Source of the DNA: Entomomonas sp. E2T0
GTDB taxonomy: Bacteria > Pseudomonadota > Gammaproteobacteria > Pseudomonadales > Pseudomonadaceae
Assembly: GCF_025985425.1 (NCBI RefSeq)
Contig: NZ_CP094972.1
Location: 1 to 64,000, forward strand
DNA: 64,000 nt
Reading direction: 5' to 3'
The translations under genes were made by a program, and so were the position numbers. Below are positions 37,873-46,406 of the stretch, one piece after another. The notes below the pieces were generated by a model that was given only the letters and a program-made list of their open reading frames with translations, had not been told where the DNA came from and did not search any database. The stretch's first letter is position 1. The number at the start of each line of letters is the position of its first letter.

Positions 37873-38088
37873 TTATATTTTCTTGTCTTTTGATGATGCT
37901 ATTAACTGATAAGATAATATCCCAAATGCCATTACAATCATTATTAAACATATGATTATTTTCATAGGTTTATATTTTCTTTCTATGTTTCGTCGATAAT
38001 GAATCAATTAATCAGTACATGTAGTTTTTTATATTCTAAAAAGATATTAACTGATTTATAGCTAGAAACGGAAGTTGCAAAAATACTA

Positions 38089-38110
38089 AAGGGGGCTAAG
38101 CCCCCTTCTT
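38089..38110. terminator. free-standing GC hairpin, terminator-like
   Basis: AAGGGGGC / GCCCCCTT with a TAA loop, 8-bp perfect stem, unusually G/C-rich for this region, followed by TTCTTGATT on the plus strand and TTTAGTATTTTTG on the minus strand. 268 bp from efp and 255 bp from the msrA stop. Could end a plus-strand small RNA or a long msrA 3' UTR. Confidence 0.55.
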
Positions 38111-38124
38111 GATTGATACCACTC

Positions 38125-38166
38125 TTATAATTCTTATTTTAATGATGCGTTTTATAATTCTTATTT
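38125..38166. repeat. 15-bp direct repeat pair
   Basis: TTATAATTCTTATTT occurs at 38125-38139 and again at 38152-38166, 27 bp apart, in the gene-poor region. Probably a local duplication; no palindromic half-sites evident. Confidence 0.7.
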
Positions 38167-38364
38167 AACCGCTAAACTAATTTTCATATTATCACTCTGT
38201 TATTGTTTTTCTTGTAATTATATAAAAGCACAAACCATGCCAAAAAATAGATATTGATATATATCAATAAGTTAAAGACTTATTTAGAAAACTCCAATTT
38301 TTAATACTCAATGATTGTTACCTTTTCTCACATTAATTGTTACCTATAATATTGCTCCCACAAA

Positions 38365-38919
38365 TTAAGATACACATTCCACACCTGTTCCCTTTAATCC
38401 ACAGTAACCATTTGGATTTTTTTGTAAATATCGCTGATGGTATTCTTCTGCAAAATAGAACTCTGGTGCTTCTTTAATTTCCGTGGTGATAGCTCGGAAG
38501 CCTTTTAAACTAAGCTGTTGTTGATAAGCTTGCTTACTTGCAAAAGCTTTTTGTAATTGTACTTCAGAAGTACAATAAATAACTGAACGATATTGACTAC
38601 CAATATCATTACCTTGACGCATACCTTGGGTAGGATCATGATTTTCCCAAAATATTTTTAATAATTCATCAAAAGAAATAACTTCAGGATCATAAACAAC
38701 TAATACAACCTCTGCATGTTCTGTATTACCTCTACATACTTCTTCATAAGTAGGATTTAAAGTATGTCCACCTGCATAACCAACGGCTGTCCCTAAAACT
38801 CCTTCTTGTTGCCAAAATAATCGATCTACCCCCCAAAAACACCCCATACCAAAGATCACCTTTTCTAAACTAGGAGACAAATTAGCTAAATCTACTTTTG
38901 TTAATTGTTTACATGACAT
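38365..38919 (-). CDS. msrA: peptide methionine-S-sulfoxide reductase MsrA
   Basis: 184 residues from the ATG at 38919, which has GAGG 9 nt upstream; the TTG upstream lies inside that site. Catalytic Cys27 in GMGCFWG; resolving-type cysteines near the C-terminus in [15 protein letters not shown]. Repairs methionine-S-sulfoxide. The ribosome site is part of a terminator-like hairpin (see 38923-38958), an unusual arrangement. Confidence 0.95.
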   Translation of the reverse strand: MSCKQLTKVDLANLSPSLEKVIFGMGCFWGVDRLFWQQEGVLGTAVGYAGGHTLNPTYEEVCRGNTEHAEVVLVVYDPEVISFDELLKIFWENHDPTQGMRQGNDIGSQYRSVIYCTSEVQLQKAFASKQAYQQQLSLKGFRAITTEIKEAPEFYFAEEYHQRYLQKNPNGYCGLKGTGVECVS

Positions 38920-38922
38920 AAT

Positions 38923-38958
38923 AAAAATCCTCAACTTAAAACTTCAGTTAAGGATTTT
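38923..38958 (-). terminator. terminator-like hairpin covering the msrA ribosome site
   Basis: On the minus strand AAAATCCTTAACT pairs with AGTTGAGGATTTTT (11-13 bp, one G-U), loop about 9 nt, then a T5 run that ends 3 nt before the msrA ATG. The 3' arm contains GAGG, the msrA Shine-Dalgarno. It can act as the terminator of the PACE gene and/or hide the msrA start. The wobble pair is an A-C mismatch on the other strand, so the minus orientation is preferred. Confidence 0.7.
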
Positions 38959-38997
38959 ACTCTGTTTAATTAACTTGTATTTAATCGGTTAGTCTTA

Positions 38998-39480
38998 TTA
39001 TGGTAACACTTTTATATCAAGTTGCTGCTTCATCATTTTTCTTTTAAATAAATACTCTCGTATCTCATCATAAACATAGTTATAAACAAAAGTATAAGGT
39101 AAAAAGAACAATGTAAATCCAATATCAAGTAAAAATGCTTCAACCCATCCTACTGATAACCACCATGCAGCTACTGGCACCAAAACACCAATTAAACTTA
39201 TCTCAAACAATGTAGCATGTAATAATCTCACTTTAACCGTTCGTTTAAAACACATACGTCGTTGTGCTAAGTCGAACAAAAAATTAAACACCACATTACA
39301 TAATGCCGCGATGGCAGCAAACATAATAGTTAATGCGCCCATTTTAATAATCGAATGCCCCATTAACCAAGCGGCTGTCGGTGCAGTAATTAAAGTAGCA
39401 ATGACCTCAAACAGCAATGCATGAAAAGCACGCTCTTTGCCACTTCTTCTCGTGGAATCATAAATAACAGAACTCATCAT
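38998..39480 (-). CDS. PACE family efflux transporter
   Basis: 160 residues, four membrane helices made of two bacterial transmembrane pair (BTP) repeats: RSGKERAFHALLFEVIATLI in the first and VKVRLLHATLFEISLIGV in the second, each with the basic/His/Glu start and aromatic end (FNFLFD, YNYVYDE). This is the AceI-like proteobacterial antimicrobial compound efflux family (chlorhexidine, acriflavine, short diamines). Divergent from a LysR regulator, the usual PACE arrangement. Confidence 0.93.
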   Translation of the reverse strand: MMSSVIYDSTRRSGKERAFHALLFEVIATLITAPTAAWLMGHSIIKMGALTIMFAAIAALCNVVFNFLFDLAQRRMCFKRTVKVRLLHATLFEISLIGVLVPVAAWWLSVGWVEAFLLDIGFTLFFLPYTFVYNYVYDEIREYLFKRKMMKQQLDIKVLP

Positions 39481-39518
39481 ATTTGCAACCTTATATTACT
39501 CATTTATCTATAGGCGTA

Positions 39519-39540
39519 TATTATAATCGGATATATAATA
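39519..39540. promoter_or_regulatory. candidate LysR operator in the PACE/lysR divergent region
   Basis: TATTATA (39519-39525) and TATAATA (39534-39540) form an inverted repeat with 8-bp spacer, between the two start codons (39480 and 39573). Its spacing suits a LysR-type T-N11-A box, but the A/T content makes chance likely. Confidence 0.35.
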
Positions 39541-39572
39541 AGATTAAGTTAGTTTTCATCGGGAAAACCGAT

Positions 39573-40454
39573 ATGTATTTTTCATTAGAATTATTAGAAG
39601 CCTTTACCCAAGCCGCTGCACTTGGTTCATTTAGCGCAGCTGCGAGAAAATTAGGAAAAAGCCAATCAACCATCAGTGAAGCAATTGCTAAATTAGAAAT
39701 TGATTTAGGGGTTTCTTTATTTGATCGACAAAATCGCCACCCTACATTGACTGAAGCAGGAAAAAAACTACTGAGTTATGCTGAAAATGTCTTTAGTGCA
39801 TCCGATCAGCTTAATAGAATGGCTTACCAATTAGCTAGTGGCTTAGAACCTCAATTAACGCTTGCTTTATCAGATACCTATCAGGCCGAACAATACACAA
39901 ACTGCTTAAGAGAGCTTGACCAAAACTACCCAGAGTTAGAGTTTGAATGTATTGTGGCAGAACACGATGATATTCTAAATTTAGTCAGTACTGGGCGAGC
40001 TGATTTAGGGTTACTAATCACCCAGTCACACTATGCGCCTGATATTGCTCACACTACTATTCCACACCAAGTGGATTTTGGATTATTTGTAGCTAAAACT
40101 CATCCTCTAGCACACCTCACAAAAATATCCTATGAACAACTATCTCAATATCGCCTAATTCATGTCAAAACAACCTCATCCACTGATGAGTTACCCCTTA
40201 ATCACCTATTTGATATTATCAATCCTACTATCTACTGGTCAGCTTCTAACTACTTATTAGTATTAGAAATGGTTGTGGAAGGTTTTGGTTGGGCTGAGCT
40301 TCCTCACGAACTCGTTAAAAATTTTGCTAAAAATCAGCTCACTGAATTAAAAGTATCTGGTTGGCCTTACAATATGTCTATTGATGTGGTTTGGTCTAGA
40401 AAGAGAAAACTAGGCATGGCAGGTAATTGGCTATTAGAAAAACTATTAAGTTAA
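39573..40454 (+). CDS. LysR family transcriptional regulator
   Basis: 293 residues from the ATG at 39573 (MYFSLELLEAF); the frame is open 90 nt further upstream but only with a TTG. N-terminal winged HTH: FTQAAALGSFSAAARKLGKS then QSTISEAIAKLE, followed by a LysR substrate domain from about residue 85. Placed back-to-back with the PACE gene, which it likely controls, and 2 bp upstream of the monooxygenase pseudogene. Confidence 0.9.
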   Translation: MYFSLELLEAFTQAAALGSFSAAARKLGKSQSTISEAIAKLEIDLGVSLFDRQNRHPTLTEAGKKLLSYAENVFSASDQLNRMAYQLASGLEPQLTLALSDTYQAEQYTNCLRELDQNYPELEFECIVAEHDDILNLVSTGRADLGLLITQSHYAPDIAHTTIPHQVDFGLFVAKTHPLAHLTKISYEQLSQYRLIHVKTTSSTDELPLNHLFDIINPTIYWSASNYLLVLEMVVEGFGWAELPHELVKNFAKNQLTELKVSGWPYNMSIDVVWSRKRKLGMAGNWLLEKLLS

Positions 40455-40456
40455 CT

Positions 40457-40736
40457 ATGCATATTGTTATTTTTAAAGCAAAAGTAAAACAATTAGATTA
40501 CTATTATAATGAATTAGCCAACCAATTAAGGGGATTAGCCTTTAATGCGTTTGGCTGCTTAGACTTCTAATCCATTACAGAAAACGATCAAGAGATTACT
40601 CTTTTCCTATTAGTCCTCTTTAGAACATGTTCAAGCTTGGAAAGCCCATCTCTTACATCAACAAACACAAAAGCTAGGTAAGGAATATTAATATCACTCC
40701 TACTCCGTGCAGGTAGTAGCAATAATCAAAGAATAA
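40457..40736 (+). pseudogene. degraded antibiotic-biosynthesis-monooxygenase (ABM) family gene
   Basis: From an ATG 2 bp after the lysR stop, the frame reads MHIVIFKAKVKQLDYYYNEL then ANQLRGLAFNAFGCLDF and hits TAA at 40568. It continues as SITENDQEIT, then one extra T in the T run at 40602-40605 shifts the frame. After this the +1 frame reads SY-stop-SSLEHVQAWKAHLLHQQ then TQKLGKEY-stop-YHSYSVQVVAIIKE. Intact relatives have Trp at both later stop sites. Three nonsense codons and one frameshift make this clearly dead. The ABM family are small heme-degrading or quinone-oxidising ferredoxin-fold enzymes. Confidence 0.88.
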
Positions 40737-40771
40737 ATATTAGCTCAGGAAATAATTAATGAGCTAATATT
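40736..40771 (-). terminator. terminator overlapping the panD stop codon
   Basis: AATATTAGCTCA / TGAGCTAATATT perfect 12-bp stem with a 12-nt loop that contains the panD stop; the 5' arm encodes the last residues ILAH. The tail TTATTC is T-rich. It also overlaps the end of the convergent pseudogene. Confidence 0.75.
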
Positions 40772-41211
40772 TTCTCTGAGTAACGTTCATGGGCACGGCT
40801 AGGCACTTCACCTGCTGCTAGTTGCTCCATACTTGGTGTTTCGTAAGTAAAAATCTCAGTAATCTGATTATTATCATCGACCATTACTGCTTTTGATTTA
40901 CGACCTACTAATTGACTTACGGGGCATTGTTCATACGCCATTAAAATGGCCAAGTCCCCTTTATTAAATAAATGGGCGGCAGCACCGTTTAAACAAATTT
41001 CACCAGCCCCCTTAGTACCTGGAATAACATATGTCTGTAGGCGATTACCATTGGTAATATTCACCACATCAATTTGGGTGTAAGGCAAAATACCACTGGC
41101 CTCTAGTAGTAATGGGTCAATGGTAATAGAACCCACATAATCCAAATTCGCCTCAGTCACACGACAGCGATGGATTTTACCGTACATAAATAAACGTGTA
41201 GCTTCTTGCAC
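40756..41211 (-). CDS. panD: aspartate 1-decarboxylase PanD
   Basis: 151 residues. Pyruvoyl enzyme making beta-alanine for pantothenate; self-cleaves at Gly27-Ser28 in YVGSITID. I keep the GTG start at 41211 because GAAGG lies 7 nt upstream. The sequence (GKIHRCRVTEANLDYVGSIT, GEICLNGAAAHLFNKGDL) is closer to the epsilonproteobacterial/Gram-positive type than to the LHYEGSCAID type of Pseudomonas and E. coli. panB and panC are not nearby. Confidence 0.93.
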   Translation of the reverse strand: MQEATRLFMYGKIHRCRVTEANLDYVGSITIDPLLLEASGILPYTQIDVVNITNGNRLQTYVIPGTKGAGEICLNGAAAHLFNKGDLAILMAYEQCPVSQLVGRKSKAVMVDDNNQITEIFTYETPSMEQLAAGEVPSRAHERYSEKILAH

Positions 41212-41405
41212 TTTTGAACCTTCTACTTAACACTAACACTGATAAAGTCAATTGACCTTCAGGATGGCTATTATACTAGCAATTTTCTAAATACAAGTAT
41301 TTTTTTATGAAAACTAATCTCATTGGAAATATTATTGCAACTTAGTATTAATAACCGTATATTGCCCCCCTAATTTTTTCTTTAACAATGGCAAAGGTAT
41401 AATTA

Positions 41406-41711
41406 ATGAAAAAAACTATAGCATTAATACTATTTCTAACACTAATCGGTTGCTCAAATTCTTTCTCTGAATCAAATTTAAGAAAGGCCACTGCACGTTC
41501 AATCGGGTTACAAGAACATGAGTTTATTATTGGTAATAGAAAAAATGGTGTATCTACTATTGAATATGATGTAAAAAACAAAAATAATGGTGAGATTTAT
41601 CATTGCTCAACTGTATTTGCTCCAATCTCTGGAGGTGTTACTTCTAGCCCTAATTGTGTCGATAAATTTGGATCTGCAATTGAACCCACAGCCAACAAAG
41701 TTACTTTCTAA
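41406..41711 (+). CDS. small predicted lipoprotein, unknown function
   Basis: 101 residues. Leader MKKTIALILFLTLIGC with lipobox LIGC (Cys16). The mature part has two more cysteines (HCS near 58 and NCVDKFG near 85) that could form a disulfide. I recognise no family. Flanked by panD (divergent) and a bidirectional terminator before aceF. Confidence 0.75.
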   Translation: MKKTIALILFLTLIGCSNSFSESNLRKATARSIGLQEHEFIIGNRKNGVSTIEYDVKNKNNGEIYHCSTVFAPISGGVTSSPNCVDKFGSAIEPTANKVTF

Positions 41712-41755
41712 AAATATATCAAATACTGTAGCCAAAACTATTATTTATTATTCAT

Positions 41756-41784
41756 AAAAAAGCCCCTCTAATGAGGGGCTTTTT
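41756..41784. terminator. bidirectional terminator, small lipoprotein / aceF
   Basis: AAAAAGCCCCTC / GAGGGGCTTTTT perfect 12-bp stem, 4-nt loop, A and T tracts both sides, between convergent genes. Confidence 0.93.
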
Positions 41785-41798
41785 ATAGCTACTTATGT

Positions 41799-43730
41799 TT
41801 AAAGTAACATTGAGCGAATATCAGCTAATACATCCGCTAAACGTTTAGTAAAGCGAGCTGCTGCTGCACCATTAATCACACGGTGATCGTAGGATAATGA
41901 TAATGGCAACATCAAACGTGGTTGGAAGGCTTTACCATCCCAAACTGGTTGCATGGTTGCTTTATTAACACCAAGAATAGCTACCTCAGGCGCATTAACG
42001 ATAGGAGTGAAACCCGTACCACCAATATGACCTAAACTAGAAATAGTGAAACAAGCACCTTGCATTTCGTCTGGTTTTAACTTCTTATCACGTGCTTTAG
42101 CAGCTAAATCAGCAGCTTCTTGAGCAAGCTCAAATAAGCTCTTCTTATCTGCATTACGAATAACAGGTACTAATAAGCCATCTGGAGTATCCACTGCAAA
42201 GCCTACATGTACATATTTCTTACGAATAAGCGCTTTACCACTAGGTGCTAATGAACTATTAAAGTCTGGCATCTCTAACAATAAGTATGCACATGCCTTA
42301 ATTAAGAAAGGTAACAAGGTTAACTTAACCCCTTTCTTATCTCCTAATGCTTTTTGCGCCACACGGAATGCTTCAAGTTCAGTAATATCAGACTGATCGA
42401 ACTGAGTAACATGTGGTACATTAACCCAACTACGATGCAAATTTACAGCGGCGATTTGCATTAAGCGAGTCATTGCTACTTCTTCTATCTCACCAAAGCG
42501 ACTGAAATCTACTTCAGGGATTGGCGGAATACCACTACCACCTGTCACTGCACCTGCAGCAGCTTTAGGCTGTTGTAACTGTTGCTTAACAAAATTTTGT
42601 ACATCTTCTTTTAGAATACGTCCACGTGGCCCTGTAGGTGTTACTAAACCTAAATCCACCCCAAAATCACGAGCAACCATACGTACTGCAGGGCCTGCAT
42701 GCACTTTAGCACTATTACCTGCTGGAGCACCTGTAGGCGCACTAACAGATGCAGGTGTTGCTTTAGCTGCTGGAGCACTCGCTTGTGAACTAGTAGCTTC
42801 TTTTACAGATTCTGCTACAGGAGCTGCGCTACCTGCCACCTCTAATTCAATCATAGGGTCACCATCTTTCAATGAATCGCCCATTTTAAATAGAAGCTTC
42901 TTAACAATACCTGCTTTAGGAGTAGGTACTTCCATACTGGCTTTAGCTGACTCTAGCGTCACAATACTTTGTTCAGCCTCAACGCTATCACCTACTTTTA
43001 CCAATATTTCAATTACTTGGCCTTCACCACCGATATTAGGCACATTAATTTGTTCTACACCACCTTTAGTAGCTGGCGCTTGTGCAGCAGCTTTAGGTGC
43101 TGCCGCTGGGGCTGTGTCTTGCTTAGCAGGTTCAGCTGTAGCAGGTGCAACATCACCCTCAACTTCTAACTCAAGCATTGGGTCACCATCTTTTAGTGAG
43201 TCACCCATTTTGAATAGAAGTTTCTTAACAATACCTGCTTTAGGGGTAGGTACTTCCATACTGGCCTTAGCAGATTCTAAGGTAACAATGCTTTGCTCAG
43301 CCTCAACACGATCACCCACTTTAACAAGAATCTCAATTACTTCACCTTCGCCACCAATGTTAGGCACATTGATTTGCTCGACACCACCTTTAGATTTTGC
43401 CGCTGGTTTCTGAGCAGCCTCTTTTGGTTCTGCTTTAGCTTCTTGTTTAGGTTCCGCTTTTTGCTCTTTAGCAGGCTCTTCTTGCTTGACTTCTGAACCG
43501 CCCTCAGCTTCTAATTCAATCATAGGGTCACCTTCTTTTAAGGTGTCACCCATTTTAAATAGAATCTTTTTCACTACCCCAGCCTTTGAGCAGGGTACTT
43601 CCATACTGGCTTTGGCTGATTCAAGAGTTACAATGCTTTGTTCGGCTTCAATACGATCACCAACCTTAACAAGTATCTCAATAACTTCGCCTTCTCCGCC
43701 AATATTGGGTACGTGAATAGTTTCACTCAT
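41799..43730 (-). CDS. aceF: pyruvate dehydrogenase E2, three lipoyl domains
   Basis: 643 residues. Dihydrolipoamide acetyltransferase core of the pyruvate dehydrogenase complex. Three tandem lipoyl domains with ESAKASMEVP, lipoyl lysines Lys40, Lys155 and Lys263, joined by Ala/Pro/Lys-rich linkers; peripheral-subunit-binding domain (about 343-380, VHAGPAVRMVARDFGV); catalytic domain with DHRVINGA, His616. P. aeruginosa AceF has two lipoyl domains, E. coli three. Domain 1 differs (VPCSKAGVV) from 2 and 3 (VPTPKAGIV). Follows aceE by 24 bp; lpd is absent from the window. Confidence 0.97.
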   Translation of the reverse strand: MSETIHVPNIGGEGEVIEILVKVGDRIEAEQSIVTLESAKASMEVPCSKAGVVKKILFKMGDTLKEGDPMIELEAEGGSEVKQEEPAKEQKAEPKQEAKAEPKEAAQKPAAKSKGGVEQINVPNIGGEGEVIEILVKVGDRVEAEQSIVTLESAKASMEVPTPKAGIVKKLLFKMGDSLKDGDPMLELEVEGDVAPATAEPAKQDTAPAAAPKAAAQAPATKGGVEQINVPNIGGEGQVIEILVKVGDSVEAEQSIVTLESAKASMEVPTPKAGIVKKLLFKMGDSLKDGDPMIELEVAGSAAPVAESVKEATSSQASAPAAKATPASVSAPTGAPAGNSAKVHAGPAVRMVARDFGVDLGLVTPTGPRGRILKEDVQNFVKQQLQQPKAAAGAVTGGSGIPPIPEVDFSRFGEIEEVAMTRLMQIAAVNLHRSWVNVPHVTQFDQSDITELEAFRVAQKALGDKKGVKLTLLPFLIKACAYLLLEMPDFNSSLAPSGKALIRKKYVHVGFAVDTPDGLLVPVIRNADKKSLFELAQEAADLAAKARDKKLKPDEMQGACFTISSLGHIGGTGFTPIVNAPEVAILGVNKATMQPVWDGKAFQPRLMLPLSLSYDHRVINGAAAARFTKRLADVLADIRSMLL

Positions 43731-43754
43731 TTGTATTCTCCTATTCCGTAGCCA

Positions 43755-46406
43755 TTAGCAATCAAGTGGATTAGTTTTTTCTGGATCAATGCCAAACTGC
43801 TTAATCGCATCAGCCACCACTTTTGGTTTGATCTCACCACGCGCTGCTAGGGCTTCTAATGCAGCCACTACAATCCAGTGACGATCTACTTCAAAGAAGT
43901 TACGCAAGTTAGCACGACTATCACTACGTCCAAAACCATCAGTACCTAACACTTTATAATCAGTAGGTACCCATTGACGTACTTGATCAGCCAATAACTT
44001 CATATAATCTGTTGAAGCAATAACTGGACCTTGTGCTTTTTCTAGACACTCAGTGATATAAGCTTTCTTAGGTTTAGCCGTTGGGTGTAAACGATTCCAA
44101 CGTTCAACCTCTAATCCATCACGACGTAATTCATTAAAGCTTGGTACGCTCCATACATCAGCAGCCACTTTAAATTCTTTACGAAGAATCTCAGCAGCAG
44201 CACGTACTTCACGTAAAATAGAACCAGCTCCTAAAAGTTGTACACGTTGTTTAGATTTAGACTTATCAGCTTCTAATAAGTACATACCTTTCACAATCGC
44301 TTCTTCAACACCTTTAGTTTTAGGTAAAGCAGGTTGAATATAGTTTTCGTTTAATACAGTTAGGTAATAGAAAATGCTCTTACCTTCTTCCACCATTTCT
44401 TTAATACCTTGGCGGATGATAACTGCTAACTCATAAGCATAAGTAGGATCATAACTACGGCAGTTAGGAATAGTGCCTGCAAGAATATGGCTATGACCAT
44501 CTTCGTGCTGTAAGCCTTCACCATTTAACGTTGTACGACCTGAAGTACCACCAATTAAGAAACCATGTGCACGGCTATCACCCGCTGCCCAAGCTAAGTC
44601 ACCGATACGTTGGAAACCAAACATTGAATAGAACACATAGAATGGTAACATGGGTTGGTTATGCGTACTGTAAGAAGTACCTGCCGCAATCCACGAAGAC
44701 ATTGCACCCGCTTCGTTAATACCTTCTTCTAAAATTTGACCTTTCTTATCTTCACGATAGAACATCACTTGGTCTTTATCTACTGGTTCATATAATTGAC
44801 CCACAGAAGAGTAAATACCCAATTGACGGAACATACCTTCCATACCAAAAGTACGTGCCTCATCAGGGACGATAGGAACAATACGACTACCTAAATCTTT
44901 ATCTTTCACTAAATGTGCAAGAATACGTACAAATGACATAGTCGTAGAGATTTCACGATCACCTGAACCATCTAAAATAGCTTTCAAGGTATCTAACGAT
45001 GGCGTTGGAATACTAATACTCTTAGTACGACGACTAGGAACATAACCACCTAATGCTTCACGACGGGCGCGAATATATTTAATTTCAGGGCTATCTTCAT
45101 CTGGACGGAAGAATGGAATATTTCCAATATCCTTATCAGATACAGGCACATCAAACTTGTCACGGAAGTTTTTAATAACTGCATCAGTTAATTTCTTATC
45201 ATTATGTGCAGTATTTTGACCTGCTGTACCTAAGATACCATAACCTTTAATAGTCTTAGCTAAAATTACAGTTGGTTGACCAACATGATTTACAGCTTGA
45301 TGATAAGCAGCATAAACTTTAAATGGATCATGACCACCACGATTTAATGCCCAAATATCATCATCACTCATATCCTTAACCATATCTAACAGTTCAGGAT
45401 AAGCACCAAAGAAATGCTTACGGACGAAAGCGCCATCTTTAGCTTTATAGTTTTGATAATCACCGTCTACTACTTCTTCCATACGGCGTTGCAATAAACC
45501 ATCTTTATCTTTAGCAAATAAAGGATCCCATAAACGACCCCAAATTACTTTATTTACATTCCAACCAGCACCGCGGAATACACCTTCAAGTTCTTGAATG
45601 ATTTTACCGTTACCGCGTACAGGGCCATCTAAACGCTGTAAGTTACAGTTAATCACGAAAATAAGGTTATCTAACTTTTCACGGCCCGCTAAAGAAATAG
45701 CACCTAAAGTTTCTGGCTCATCTGTTTCACCATCACCAATAAAACACCAAACTTTTTGTTTACCTGGTGTAATAAAACCACGGTGTTCTAAATACTTCAT
45801 AAAGCGAGCTTGGTAAATAGCTTGGATTGGCCCTAACCCCATAGATACGGTTGGGAATTGCCAAAAATCTGGCATTAACCAAGGATGTGGATAAGAAGAT
45901 AAACCTTTACCACCCACTTCTTGACGATAATTATCTAATTGTTCTTCAGTTAAACGACCCTCAATAAATGCACGAGCATAAATACCTGGAGCAGTATGGC
46001 CTTGGAAAAATACCAAGTCACCACCATGTTCTTCGGTAGGGCCTTTAAAGAAATAGTTAAAACCAACATCATAAAGCGTTGCACTGGAAGCAAAACTACC
46101 AATATGTCCACCCAGATCAGGATCTTTACGGTTCGCACGTACCACCATTGCCATTGCATTCCAACGGACTAATGAACGGATACGACGCTCCATAAACATA
46201 TCACCAGGTAATGGTGGTTCTTCAGTTAATGGAATCGTATTACGATAAGGTGTATTAATCGAATAAGGCAGTTTTACACCATTGCGTGTCGCCCACTCAC
46301 CCATTCTAGTCATCAGGTATTGAGCACGTTCTTCACCTTCGTTCTCAACCACTGACTCCAGGGAATCAACCCATTCTTTTGTTTCTATGGGATCAAGATC
46401 TTGCAT
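43755..46406 (-). CDS. aceE: pyruvate dehydrogenase E1 component
   Basis: 883 residues, homodimeric E1 that decarboxylates pyruvate with thiamine diphosphate. Seen: ETKEWVDSLESVVENEG start, ThDP motif GDGETDEPETLGAISLAG to the NCNLQRLDGPVRGN segment, DEARTFGMEGMFRQ, and the C-terminal VLGTDGFGRSDSR. First gene of aceE-aceF; 247 bp upstream carries the promoter, where I find no clear PdhR-type operator. Confidence 0.98.
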   Translation of the reverse strand: MQDLDPIETKEWVDSLESVVENEGEERAQYLMTRMGEWATRNGVKLPYSINTPYRNTIPLTEEPPLPGDMFMERRIRSLVRWNAMAMVVRANRKDPDLGGHIGSFASSATLYDVGFNYFFKGPTEEHGGDLVFFQGHTAPGIYARAFIEGRLTEEQLDNYRQEVGGKGLSSYPHPWLMPDFWQFPTVSMGLGPIQAIYQARFMKYLEHRGFITPGKQKVWCFIGDGETDEPETLGAISLAGREKLDNLIFVINCNLQRLDGPVRGNGKIIQELEGVFRGAGWNVNKVIWGRLWDPLFAKDKDGLLQRRMEEVVDGDYQNYKAKDGAFVRKHFFGAYPELLDMVKDMSDDDIWALNRGGHDPFKVYAAYHQAVNHVGQPTVILAKTIKGYGILGTAGQNTAHNDKKLTDAVIKNFRDKFDVPVSDKDIGNIPFFRPDEDSPEIKYIRARREALGGYVPSRRTKSISIPTPSLDTLKAILDGSGDREISTTMSFVRILAHLVKDKDLGSRIVPIVPDEARTFGMEGMFRQLGIYSSVGQLYEPVDKDQVMFYREDKKGQILEEGINEAGAMSSWIAAGTSYSTHNQPMLPFYVFYSMFGFQRIGDLAWAAGDSRAHGFLIGGTSGRTTLNGEGLQHEDGHSHILAGTIPNCRSYDPTYAYELAVIIRQGIKEMVEEGKSIFYYLTVLNENYIQPALPKTKGVEEAIVKGMYLLEADKSKSKQRVQLLGAGSILREVRAAAEILRKEFKVAADVWSVPSFNELRRDGLEVERWNRLHPTAKPKKAYITECLEKAQGPVIASTDYMKLLADQVRQWVPTDYKVLGTDGFGRSDSRANLRNFFEVDRHWIVVAALEALAARGEIKPKVVADAIKQFGIDPEKTNPLDC

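Larger units (their letters stand above)
37822..38364. other. 543-bp gene-poor region between efp and msrA
   Basis: Holds the efp terminator at the left, a free-standing G/C-rich hairpin at 38089-38110, and a 15-bp direct repeat (38125 and 38152). Very A/T-rich otherwise. A 30-codon minus-strand frame at 37873-37965 could encode a hydrophobic peptide (MKIIICLIMIVMAFGILS) but lacks a close ribosome site. An sRNA ending at the hairpin is possible but unproven. Confidence 0.5.

Noticed and set aside
37862-37894. GAACTT followed after 17 nt by GTCTTT, sigma-E-like
   Set aside because: Lies in the tail of the efp terminator and no gene starts downstream on that strand for more than 1.6 kb.
37873-37965. 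30-codon hydrophobic minus-strand frame
   Set aside because: It looks like a small membrane peptide, but there is no Shine-Dalgarno at proper distance and it overlaps the efp terminator tail; A/T-rich DNA easily gives such frames.
39483-39572. N-terminal extension of the LysR protein
   Set aside because: Needs a TTG start, reads through the divergent promoter region and has no HTH-type sequence; the ATG at 39573 fits the family.
42969-43716. Several long open frames antisense to the aceF lipoyl repeats
   Set aside because: They mirror the repeated, low-stop coding sequence of aceF, lack ribosome sites and have no protein-like features.
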